Source: Candidatus Nitrosopelagicus sp.
GTDB taxonomy: Archaea > Thermoproteota > Nitrososphaeria > Nitrososphaerales > Nitrosopumilaceae
Length of the DNA stretch: 17,549 bases
NCBI GenBank assembly: GCA_018691945.1
Contig: JABHJJ010000183.1
Location: 1 to 17,549 of the forward strand
Reading direction: 5' to 3'
In this document: positions 6,536-12,722 of the stretch, one piece after another
Layout of the letters: each line of letters starts with the position of its first letter
How positions within the stretch are numbered: position 1 is the stretch's first letter
Notes under the pieces: model-generated
What the model was told of the DNA's origin: nothing
Seen by the model: the letters and a program-made list of their open reading frames with translations, nothing else
Database searches by the model: none
Translations under genes and position numbers: made by a program

Positions 6536-7492
6536 TTAGTCTTCTGCAACTTTTTTCAATTTTGGATCTGCAAAAGATGCAATCTTTGCATCTTTTAGCT
6601 TTTTGCATAGATTTCTAATTGTTACACTGCTGATGGCTGCTGCTTTTGATACTTTAGTTTGAGAAACCTTTTCGCTATTCATAATTGATGCCAGATAGAC
6701 TACTGTTGCAGCCATTGCAACTGGGTTTTTCCCACTGGTAATCATTAATTCTTCAGCCTTTATGAGGAATTTTATGGCATCTCTTTTTGTTTTTTCAGAT
6801 GCACCAACCTCAGTTGTAATTCTTGTAATGAAGCTGACCGGATTATATGTCTCAAGTGTCAAGTCAAGATCTCGTACCAACATTCTGTAAATTCTGTGTA
6901 TACTTGTTCTTCGTAGATTTGTTGCGTTTGCAACATCTTTTATTGTTCGTGGGGTATTTGTGAATCTACATGATGCATATACACATGCACTCAAAACCAC
7001 TGGTATACTTCTGCCTCTTCCAATTTTTTTTGCCAGAGTCTTTCTGTAAATATATGCAGCTTGCTCAACGGCTGCATCTGTAAGCGATAATTTTGCTTTG
7101 AGCCCTTCTAATAATGTGAATGCTTTTTGCATATTTCTATGCCCCGGAAGGGCCTTACTGTTTTTGTCCCACATTCGTAATCGATAAAACGTCCTTTTCA
7201 TTTCTCCACTGAGATTTTTACCTGTCGCATCCTTGTCTGATTGTTGTATTACTGTAGACAATCCCATGTCATTGAAAGCAAGTGTTGACTTTCGCCCAGT
7301 TCTAGACTTTAACATATAGTCATCGCCTGATTGAACTGAGTACTCTTGTCCGAGATCTGCTGCATTTTCTACTATAACCTCCCCACATAATGAACACATC
7401 ACTTCACCGGTACTGCTATCGGAAACTAAGAGAACCTCATTTCCCTTGCTATTTTTACAAAAATGGTCATTAGATTCAGAATCTTTATTCAT
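6536..7492 (-). CDS. tfb: Transcription initiation factor TFB, with degenerate zinc ribbon
   Basis: The archaeal TFIIB homologue bridges TBP-bound TATA DNA and RNA polymerase. 318 residues. Seen: N-terminal ribbon region (residues 10-40), B-reader/linker with NDMGLSTVI near residue 74, and two cyclin-like repeats (about 120-205 and 215-305), the first with IPVVLSACVYASCR and the second with NPVAMAATVVYLAS. The second Cys pair (C33, C36 in CSLCG) is intact, but the first knuckle, normally Cys-x2-Cys, is C12-K-N-S15, leaving three Cys; His10 could be the fourth ligand. Ammonia-oxidising archaea carry several TFB paralogues, and this one is probably a divergent specialised copy. ATG 7492 has a TATA box 24 bp upstream. 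Confidence 0.93.
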   Translation of the reverse strand: MNKDSESNDHFCKNSKGNEVLLVSDSSTGEVMCSLCGEVIVENAADLGQEYSVQSGDDYMLKSRTGRKSTLAFNDMGLSTVIQQSDKDATGKNLSGEMKRTFYRLRMWDKNSKALPGHRNMQKAFTLLEGLKAKLSLTDAAVEQAAYIYRKTLAKKIGRGRSIPVVLSACVYASCRFTNTPRTIKDVANATNLRRTSIHRIYRMLVRDLDLTLETYNPVSFITRITTEVGASEKTKRDAIKFLIKAEELMITSGKNPVAMAATVVYLASIMNSEKVSQTKVSKAAAISSVTIRNLCKKLKDAKIASFADPKLKKVAED

Positions 7493-7511
7493 TGTTTAGA
7501 TATGGTGTTTT

Positions 7512-7520
7512 GAATTTATT
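7512..7520 (-). promoter_or_regulatory. TATA box of the TFB gene
   Basis: The minus strand reads AATAAATTC, centred 24 bp before the ATG at 7492. Confidence 0.45.
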
Positions 7521-7552
7521 AGGAAAGGGTTTCAGTGTTAGTTTTTTTAGCA

Positions 7553-7702
7553 CTATTCTTCTGAATTATTTTGATGATGCAAATTCACCATAATGAATGA
7601 CATTTCCTTTAGAAATTCATATTCTCCATTTGACCAGGAATATTTGTTAGCATCTTCCCAAAACTTTTGTCCATCTCTTGACTTGAATTCCTCAGTTTGC
7701 AT
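7553..7702 (-). CDS. Small 49-residue soluble protein of unknown function
   Basis: It starts MQTEEFKSRDGQKFWEDANK and ends HHQNNSEE. It is charged and aromatic (two Trp, three Phe, two Tyr), with no membrane segment, no Cys and no known motif. It is real rather than a chance frame on two grounds: a clean TATA element lies 25 bp upstream of its ATG (7723-7732), and the composition is that of a folded protein. It lies upstream of and on the same strand as the TFB gene, separated by 60 bp, and TFB has its own TATA box. No function can be inferred. Confidence 0.6.
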   Translation of the reverse strand: MQTEEFKSRDGQKFWEDANKYSWSNGEYEFLKEMSFIMVNLHHQNNSEE

Positions 7703-7722
7703 ATCATAACTTCAAATTTGAT

Positions 7723-7732
7723 CTATAATATG
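7723..7732 (-). promoter_or_regulatory. TATA box of the 49-residue protein gene
   Basis: The minus strand reads CATATTATAG, centred 25 bp before the ATG at 7702. Confidence 0.5.
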
Positions 7733-7867
7733 GAAATTGCCTCATTTGATAGACAAAAACGCTCAAAAAAATTGATCCATATGTAAGGAAAAATTGAATT
7801 TTGACTACGTTTTGGTTAGCTAAATCTACAAGGAATCACATTTAGCAATACACGTTATACCTAAACC

Positions 7868-7999
7868 ATGAAAGCAAGATTTGATGGAAAATGCAAAAGT
7901 TGTGGTGATGATATCCGCAAAGGCAAGGAAATTGCTAGAAATGCAGATGAAGTTTGGGTTCACAAGCACTGTGTTGAAGAATTAGTGGATTTACCTTAA
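7868..7999 (+). CDS. 43-residue mini zinc finger, PARP-finger-like motif
   Basis: It starts MKARFDGKCKSCGDDIRKGK and ends EELVDLP. Cys9, Cys12, His32 and Cys35 form C-x2-C-x19-H-x2-C. The surrounding pattern (C-x2-C-G-x2-I-x2-G-x2-I, then W-x-H-x2-C) resembles the zinc-binding core of PARP-type and related treble-clef-like fingers, but much shortened. The whole protein is essentially one zinc module and may be a nucleic-acid or protein-binding accessory. An upstream TATA element is weak (ATTTAGCAA, about 7840-7848). A T7 run at 8016-8022 could terminate it just before the methyltransferase gene. Recognition of the motif is by eye, not by a profile. Confidence 0.65.
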   Translation: MKARFDGKCKSCGDDIRKGKEIARNADEVWVHKHCVEELVDLP

Positions 8000-8002
8000 A
8001 AT

Positions 8003-8011
8003 CATATATCC
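8003..8011 (+). promoter_or_regulatory. TATA box of the methyltransferase gene
   Basis: CATATATCC is centred about 26 bp before the ATG at 8032. It starts 3 bp after the stop of the preceding mini-finger gene. Confidence 0.5.
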
Positions 8012-8031
8012 ACAGTTTTTTTATTTTTATC

Positions 8032-8871
8032 ATGTCAATTAATCTTGTAGACCTTTTACTGTGGACGTTTAGACGAAATGAAAATGACGTTGTAAAGCTA
8101 TATGATTCACTATCTCCTATAATGGAAATCTCTACTGGGGGTGACATGCTGAACTTTGGATTTTGGAATAATTCTACGTCTCATCCAGTTGATGCCCAAA
8201 AACAACTCTGTAAGATGGTTGGTGAAATGGCCGAAATCTCTTCAGCGCAAGTGATTGCTGATGTTGGAAGCGGCATTCTAGGTCCTGCAAAAATTTGGAA
8301 TTTAGAGTATCCTTCACTACAAATCTCTTCAGTAAATGTTAATTTTTCTCAATTACGGTCGGTTGATTCTGGTAATATATCTAAACTAAATTCTACCGCA
8401 AGAATGCTTCCTTTTGCAGATTTGTCTTTGGATCGTGTCATTGCACTCGAATCCGCACAACACTTCAAACCTATTGGCGACTTTTTCTCTGAGTCAAATA
8501 GAGTTTTAAAAGACAACGGAATTCTTGCACTTGCAATTCCGACGGCAACTGATGATTCCAGCTTACGCAATCTTGGAATATTGAAATTTACTTGGTCATC
8601 AGAACACTATTCACAAAATCATCTAACTGAAGAAATTTCCAAAAATGGTTTTGAAATTACACAGTTCAATGAGATTGGGAAAAATGTCTATTCTCCTTTG
8701 GCAGAATACTATCTCAATAATCGAGATGAACTACGTAAAAAAATCCTTACTAAATATTCATCATACGTTGAAAAAATTCTTTTTGAATCTATGAAAAAGA
8801 TGCAATCTTCATCTGAAAAAGGCTTGATTGATTATCTGATGTTAAAATGTAAAAAATTGCCATTAGATTAG
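8032..8871 (+). CDS. Class I SAM-dependent methyltransferase
   Basis: 279 residues. SAM motif I is seen as VIADVGSGILGPA (residues 74-86), an acidic/asparagine position follows in ISSVNVNFSQL, motif II-III lies around FADLSLDRVIALESAQHF, and NRVLKDNGILALA matches the usual strand after the motif III helix. The N-terminal segment with LNFGFW is shared with the small-molecule methyltransferases of the UbiE/sterol/tocopherol type (recalled pattern), so a lipid, quinone or natural-product-like substrate is more likely than RNA or protein. The C-terminal quarter is a basic helical region. No neighbour fixes the substrate; the flavoprotein at 9729 is about 0.9 kb downstream. Start ATG 8032 has a TATA box at the leaderless distance. 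Confidence 0.85.
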   Translation: MSINLVDLLLWTFRRNENDVVKLYDSLSPIMEISTGGDMLNFGFWNNSTSHPVDAQKQLCKMVGEMAEISSAQVIADVGSGILGPAKIWNLEYPSLQISSVNVNFSQLRSVDSGNISKLNSTARMLPFADLSLDRVIALESAQHFKPIGDFFSESNRVLKDNGILALAIPTATDDSSLRNLGILKFTWSSEHYSQNHLTEEISKNGFEITQFNEIGKNVYSPLAEYYLNNRDELRKKILTKYSSYVEKILFESMKKMQSSSEKGLIDYLMLKCKKLPLD

Positions 8872-8877
8872 AATCTT

Positions 8878-8886
8878 CTTTAAATT
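8878..8886 (+). promoter_or_regulatory. TATA box of the gene at 8908
   Basis: CTTTAAATT is centred 26 bp before the ATG at 8908 and begins 7 bp after the methyltransferase stop. Confidence 0.5.
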
Positions 8887-8907
8887 ATCTTACTGTATAA
8901 TCTATCT

Positions 8908-9390
8908 ATGAATATTTTTGTTTTAGACAATGATCCAAAATTATGTGCACAACAACACTTGGATAAACATGTAGTAAAAATGATTTTAGAATCTGCGCAG
9001 ATGGTATGCACAACTCATCATATACATCCAAACAAAGACATCAAGTATGAAATTCCATATAGAAAATCTTTCGTTAATCATCCATGTACAAAATGGGTTA
9101 GATCGAGTATTTCAAACTATGAATGGCTTACAAATCTGACGAAAGAACTAAACAATGAATACCGATATAGATATGGCAAAAAAATCAATCACAAATCTTT
9201 TGATGTGATTAAAAATTTACCGTTACCGGATTTACCTGATATCGGTCTTACAAGTTGGGCTAGAGCGATGCCTGATGAATGTAAGATAGAGGGTGACGTG
9301 ATTAAATCATATAGAAATTACTATCAACTGAGAAAACAAAAAATTATGAAATATACAAAACGCAAAATCCCTAGTTGGATAACTGTATGA
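8908..9390 (+). CDS. Phage-type conserved protein of unknown function
   Basis: 160 residues. The N-terminus MNIFVLDNDPKLCAQQHLDK continues into HVVKMILESAQMVCTTHH. This D-x-D-P ... D-K-H-V-V-K-M-x-L-E pattern is one I recall from a protein family in T4-like and cyanobacterial phages and some marine bacteria; its function there is not known to me. Further conserved-looking blocks are NHPCTKWVRSSISNYEWL and LTSWARAMPDECK. The C-terminus is very basic (LRKQKIMKYTKRK), compatible with nucleic-acid binding. There are no membrane segments. It sits between cellular genes with its own TATA box and no integrase or other viral genes nearby, so it would be a single acquired gene. Viral origin is an inference from memory. 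Confidence 0.75.
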   Translation: MNIFVLDNDPKLCAQQHLDKHVVKMILESAQMVCTTHHIHPNKDIKYEIPYRKSFVNHPCTKWVRSSISNYEWLTNLTKELNNEYRYRYGKKINHKSFDVIKNLPLPDLPDIGLTSWARAMPDECKIEGDVIKSYRNYYQLRKQKIMKYTKRKIPSWITV

Positions 9391-9453
9391 AACTATAGAA
9401 AAATTAAACAAAAGAAGATGGTTTCATAATAACACGTAAAATGTAAACGGTTG

Positions 9454-9473
9454 GCACTAGTCTAATCTAGTGC
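9454..9473. repeat. Perfect inverted repeat next to the promoter of the gene at 9509
   Basis: GCACTAG (9454-9460), a 6-bp spacer TCTAAT, and CTAGTGC (9467-9473) form a perfect 7-bp dyad, 4 bp upstream of the TATA element at 9478. This is the usual place for an activator site upstream of BRE/TATA in archaea. It could also be a short hairpin terminator for the gene ending at 9390, although no T-run follows. Confidence 0.5.
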
Positions 9474-9477
9474 ATAA

Positions 9478-9487
9478 CTATTAAATA
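9478..9487 (+). promoter_or_regulatory. TATA box of the zinc-ribbon/flavoprotein operon
   Basis: CTATTAAATA is centred 26 bp before the ATG at 9509 and lies immediately downstream of the inverted repeat. Confidence 0.55.
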
Positions 9488-9508
9488 TTTGAATTCCGAA
9501 ATTAATTC

Positions 9509-9727
9509 ATGGGGGCATCATGTAAAGGAATATGCACGCCACACAGGGTGATCAAAGTTCCAAACTCTCAAAAATACCAATCCGGACTAAAACGTTGTAG
9601 TTGGTGTGAAGTATGGCTTAACACTGAATCAATTCGCTGCCATTGCTGCAAAATGATCTTGAGAACAAAATCTAGAAATAAAAAACGAGTGGCAGTAGAT
9701 CAAACAACAACATCCGCCTCTGCATAA
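9509..9727 (+). CDS. Small zinc-ribbon protein of unknown function
   Basis: 72 residues with seven Cys. C30-x2-C33 and C44-x2-C47 (KRCSWCEVW and IRCHCCKM) form a four-Cys zinc ribbon or rubredoxin-like knuckle pair. C5, C9 and H12 (ASCKGICTPH) lie before it and could form part of a second site. The tail is basic (RTKSRNKKR) and then Ser/Thr-rich. A nucleic-acid-binding ribbon is likely; a metal/redox role is the alternative. It is the first gene of an operon: the next ATG is one base after its stop codon. A perfect inverted repeat precedes its TATA box, suggesting regulation. Start ATG 9509 is fixed by that TATA box. Confidence 0.75.
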   Translation: MGASCKGICTPHRVIKVPNSQKYQSGLKRCSWCEVWLNTESIRCHCCKMILRTKSRNKKRVAVDQTTTSASA

Positions 9728-9728
9728 A

Positions 9729-11105
9729 ATGAATTCCAATAATCAAACTAAGGAGATTTCAAAAAAATCGTCGAAAAAACCAGTCATAATAATTGGCGCT
9801 GGTGTCGGTGGTTTGTCAACAGCAATTCTTCTTGTCAACGACGGATTTTCTGTTTCTGTTTATGAAAAATCTGATCGTGTAGGTGGTCGAACCGCTTCCA
9901 CGGAGTTTCGAAACCATATCTTAGATAATGGTTTTCATATAATGCCATTTTACAAAAAATCTGCCATCTATGAAATTCTCAAAGATATTAAAATAGAATC
10001 TAGATTGAAACTTGCAATCGTAGACAAAATTGCATTTTATGACAATGGATTCCATACATATCCAAAAGGAATTTGTGATATCCTCAAAATGTCATTAATT
10101 CCATTTAAAAGTCGAATCTCTTTGCTGAAAATTTTACTACCTATGGCATTTACTAGTATGGAAAAAGCAGAGCAATTGGACTCTGTACCTCTCACTCAAG
10201 TTACATCCAAACTTGATTTTCATTCAAAACAGTTTTTTGATGCTGTATGCATGCTCGCATTTGCTGACTCTCCTGAACATATTTCATTAGGTGAGTTTGC
10301 AAGAACTATAATTCGTGCTAATCCTTTCAAAGGTGGAACAAGTGAATTTGCTTATCCTGACATGGGTGGATATGACCGAATTAGTGAGGTTATGGCTAAT
10401 TATGTGAAGGAAAATCATTCCCAAGTAAATCTGAGTCATTCCATCAAAAAGGTGATCATTCACGACAAAAAAGTTACCGGAATCGAACTATCTGATGGCA
10501 AAACTGTTGAAACTGACTGTGTAATCATTTCGTATCCTGCATACCATGCAATAAATCAGTTATTTGAATCTGGAATTTTTGATGATGATTTTATTATAAA
10601 AACAAACAGACTAAACAAAACCACATCTGTAGTGGAGGTTCATTTTGCATTATCAAAAAGGCTTGATGAACGTCAGGTGGTATTTCCAGTAGGTGAAAAC
10701 TATGTTTCAAAAGGCATATTTTTTATTTCAAACATTACTCCCTCAGTATCTCCAAAAGGTGAGCATCTCATTATAGTTGGTACCCCTGTAAAGCCTGAAG
10801 AAACTGAAGATCCTGTAAGAATCAAAGAAATTGTTTCAAAAATGAAACAAGAATTATCTGAAATTTATCCTGACTTTGATGATTCTTTATTATGGGATAG
10901 ACCTATGGCCTGGAAACTTGTAGAGGCAGTTGTTAAAGAACCAGGTTTGGTTTGGAAAAATAAAATGCCACATTCTGTATCTAATGTCGATGGATTATTT
11001 TTTGTAGGTGATTCTACTATTAGTTATGGTATTGGAACTGATTCTGCTGCACATAGTGCCGTTTTAGCACATCCATTAATAAAAAAACATCTCAAATCAC
11101 TGTGA
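9729..11105 (+). CDS. FAD-dependent phytoene desaturase-like oxidoreductase
   Basis: 458 residues. After a 17-residue polar Ser/Lys-rich N-terminus comes the dinucleotide-binding motif IIIGAGVGGLSTAILL (G-x-G-x2-G, with Glu in VYEKSD at the end of beta-2) followed by VGGRTAS, as in phytoene desaturases and related amine-oxidase-type flavoproteins. The C-terminal FAD motif is VDGLFFVGDSTISYGIGTDS. Substrates in this family include carotenoids, retinoids and isoprenoid or lipid chains; saturases such as geranylgeranyl reductases are more distant. The gene follows the zinc-ribbon gene with a 1-base gap and no promoter of its own, so it is translated from the same mRNA. Its 3' end overlaps the SRPBCC gene by 9 bp. 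The precise substrate cannot be read from the sequence. Confidence 0.88.
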   Translation: MNSNNQTKEISKKSSKKPVIIIGAGVGGLSTAILLVNDGFSVSVYEKSDRVGGRTASTEFRNHILDNGFHIMPFYKKSAIYEILKDIKIESRLKLAIVDKIAFYDNGFHTYPKGICDILKMSLIPFKSRISLLKILLPMAFTSMEKAEQLDSVPLTQVTSKLDFHSKQFFDAVCMLAFADSPEHISLGEFARTIIRANPFKGGTSEFAYPDMGGYDRISEVMANYVKENHSQVNLSHSIKKVIIHDKKVTGIELSDGKTVETDCVIISYPAYHAINQLFESGIFDDDFIIKTNRLNKTTSVVEVHFALSKRLDERQVVFPVGENYVSKGIFFISNITPSVSPKGEHLIIVGTPVKPEETEDPVRIKEIVSKMKQELSEIYPDFDDSLLWDRPMAWKLVEAVVKEPGLVWKNKMPHSVSNVDGLFFVGDSTISYGIGTDSAAHSAVLAHPLIKKHLKSL

Positions 11106-11534
11106 TTGATTTTTTGCATAGTTGGCAAACTCGTCTAAGACTTTTTCCATACTTGACTGTATCTTACTTTTTGCAAATATTCCAAAAATCTTCAATCCAC
11201 CAGATAATACAAAATCTACCTCGATTGTAACCTTGGTCTTTTCCTCTACTTTCTCATATCTTTCATCAAATACGGTTCCCTTTGCCTGTCCGTCAAGCAT
11301 TTTAACAATATGTCTGTCTGGTTTCTCAACCACATGCTCAGTAGTTACGCTAACTGTTTTCCCTAAGAAACTAAGTGTCTCAAAGATCTTTGTTACATTC
11401 CCGTTTCTCTCAACTATTTTTAATTCCTTGAAATAATCTGGCAAGATTTCTGTAAACCTTTCATAACATGTACTAATTTCAAAGAACTTGTCTCTGTCAA
11501 TGTCAACCTGCTTTACGAAAGAAAATTTTGGCAT
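11097..11534 (-). CDS. SRPBCC/START-like fold protein (polyketide cyclase/Coq10 type)
   Basis: 145 residues. The pattern is that of the helix-grip fold: N-terminal strand MPKFSFVKQVDIDRDKFFEI, a helix with YERFTEILPDYFKELKIVER, alternating beta strands through VTIEVDFVLSGGLKIFG, and a long C-terminal helix ending in VLDEFANYAKNQ. Members bind hydrophobic ligands such as lipids, quinones or polyketides in a cavity. It is convergent with the desaturase-like flavoprotein (9-bp overlap), which also handles hydrophobic substrates, but a functional link is only suggestive. ATG 11534 has a TATA box 25 bp upstream. Confidence 0.75.
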   Translation of the reverse strand: MPKFSFVKQVDIDRDKFFEISTCYERFTEILPDYFKELKIVERNGNVTKIFETLSFLGKTVSVTTEHVVEKPDRHIVKMLDGQAKGTVFDERYEKVEEKTKVTIEVDFVLSGGLKIFGIFAKSKIQSSMEKVLDEFANYAKNQSQ

Positions 11535-11554
11535 ATCTTCTCAAATTATCTACT

Positions 11555-11563
11555 GAATTAAAG
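11555..11563 (-). promoter_or_regulatory. TATA box of the SRPBCC gene
   Basis: The minus strand reads CTTTAATTC, centred 25 bp before the ATG at 11534. Confidence 0.4.
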
Positions 11564-11646
11564 TTTGAATGTAATGTAGAAAAGTTAATGGTGGTAATGT
11601 CATCTAATTTCCTAGTGCCCATGGTGAGTACCTAACTTCATCATGC

Positions 11647-11656
11647 TTTATTAAAA
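11647..11656 (+). promoter_or_regulatory. TATA box of the secreted repeat protein gene
   Basis: TTTATTAAAA is centred about 25 bp before the ATG at 11676, but only 12 bp before the first in-frame ATG at 11664. It therefore favours the third ATG as the start. Confidence 0.5.
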
Positions 11657-11675
11657 CTAAATCATGAATATGTTC

Positions 11676-12644
11676 ATGAAGTTAGTTTTGGCAGGAATAG
11701 CATCTGTTTTGCTATTGGCAACAATGGTAACTAGTGTAGAAGCTGCAAATGTTCCTACTTGGGTAAAAAATAATGCTGAATGGTGGGCTGCAGGGCAAAT
11801 CGATGATACCGCATTTGTATCTGGTGTTCAGTATATGGTTGAAAATGGAATAATCAATGTCCCCTCTACTACTAGAAGTTCAGGAGAATCTGATACTATT
11901 CCAAGTTGGGTAAAAAATAATGCAGGCTGGTGGGCTGATGGGACACTAACTGAAAATGAATTTGTAAATGCACTCCAATATTTGATAAAAATGGGAATCA
12001 TGAAAGTTAGCGCAAGCGCTGTAAGTGACGATGGTGCTTCAAAATCACAATATCAAGAAGCACCTCAAGAAACATCTACACCAAAATTATCTGGAAATTC
12101 AACTTTAGATCAAAAATTAGCAGCATGTGAGGGTGGAGAAAATAAAAGAGAAGTTCGTGAATGTCAAAAAATAATCAAAGATGAATACAAACTAAATACA
12201 TACATGAATGAAGGTGAGAAATACAAAGTTGGTAATGTTGCATATTATTACGTTACTGATTGGCAAGAGGAAACTCGAAAGGGAGTTAAACAATACAATA
12301 ACATCGCATACACTGCAACCGGACAACCTCTCTTAAACTTACAAATATTAGTTCAAAATGTTGGTGGCTCAAATGAAACTCTAATGTGTACTAGTCCTTC
12401 TATTTGTAATTATTCTGTATGGGATGGAGGACACAAATGGGTAAATTCTGGGTCTGACTTTACATCTGGCAATGTAGTTCTAAAACCAGGACAGGCAAAA
12501 TTTGTCAATGTCTTATGGGGACCTGCAATAGGTTATGGTAGTTATGAAAACTTTGAATACGATTCAAACAAGGATTATTACTTACGAATAGCAGAACCAT
12601 TTGGCAAGCTTGATCTTCCATTGAATCTTGTTGTTGTTCCTTAA
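11676..12644 (+). CDS. Secreted protein with two WVKNNA-WW repeats
   Basis: 322 residues from ATG 11676; in-frame ATGs at 11664 and 11670 are too close to the TATA box for leaderless initiation. The signal peptide starts MKLVLAGIASVLLLATMVTS, with cleavage after VEA. Two tandem modules of about 37 residues follow (about 26-62 and 75-111), each built as P-x-W-V-K-N-N-A-x-W-W ... F-V-x-x-x-Q-Y ... G-I. This module recurs in secreted proteins of ammonia-oxidising archaea (recalled). A Ser/Gln-rich linker and a C-terminal beta-sandwich-like domain follow, with two Cys pairs that may be disulfides. There is no C-terminal membrane anchor, so the protein is released or held by partners. The repeat may bind cell wall or polymer; this is not shown. 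Confidence 0.82.
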   Translation: MKLVLAGIASVLLLATMVTSVEAANVPTWVKNNAEWWAAGQIDDTAFVSGVQYMVENGIINVPSTTRSSGESDTIPSWVKNNAGWWADGTLTENEFVNALQYLIKMGIMKVSASAVSDDGASKSQYQEAPQETSTPKLSGNSTLDQKLAACEGGENKREVRECQKIIKDEYKLNTYMNEGEKYKVGNVAYYYVTDWQEETRKGVKQYNNIAYTATGQPLLNLQILVQNVGGSNETLMCTSPSICNYSVWDGGHKWVNSGSDFTSGNVVLKPGQAKFVNVLWGPAIGYGSYENFEYDSNKDYYLRIAEPFGKLDLPLNLVVVP

Positions 12645-12648
12645 TCTC

Positions 12649-12656
12649 TTTTTTTT
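12649..12656 (+). terminator. T8 tract, archaeal-type terminator
   Basis: A run of eight T follows the stop codon of the secreted protein by 4 bp. Archaeal polymerase terminates at such U-tracts without needing a hairpin, and none is seen. Confidence 0.5.
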
Positions 12657-12663
12657 GCCAATA

Positions 12664-12714
12664 AATTATGTTACAAATGCACAGATTGAGTCGAGATATT
12701 TCTCTGAAGATTTA
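12664..12714 (+). pseudogene. Remnant of a second copy of the 3' end of the downstream gene
   Basis: In the frame starting at 12664 the DNA reads NYVTNAQIESRYFSEDL. The gene at 12723-13457 encodes VTVLPNAWLESRYFSED near its C-terminus. At the DNA level 12686-12713 and 13345-13372 match at 26 of 28 positions, and both differences are third-codon-position changes that keep the amino acid. There is no start codon or upstream body, so this is a decayed or deletion-derived remnant of a paralogous gene. Its GAGATATTTC (12693-12702) may now serve as the TATA box of the downstream gene. Confidence 0.55.
12686..12713 (+). repeat. 28-bp imperfect direct repeat, copy 1 (intergenic)
   Basis: It differs from copy 2 at 13345-13372 only at 12693 (G for A) and 12699 (T for C). 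The copies lie in the same orientation 659 bp apart and bracket most of the gene at 12723. Confidence 0.8.
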
Positions 12715-12722
12715 TGCGTTAA

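Noticed and set aside
7542..7548. T7 run on the plus strand upstream of the TFB gene as a terminator
   Set aside because: No plus-strand gene ends upstream of it; both neighbouring genes are on the minus strand.
11122..11436. Open frame of 104 codons on the plus strand opposite the SRPBCC gene
   Set aside because: Antisense to a protein with a recognisable fold pattern; shadow composition and no TATA box.
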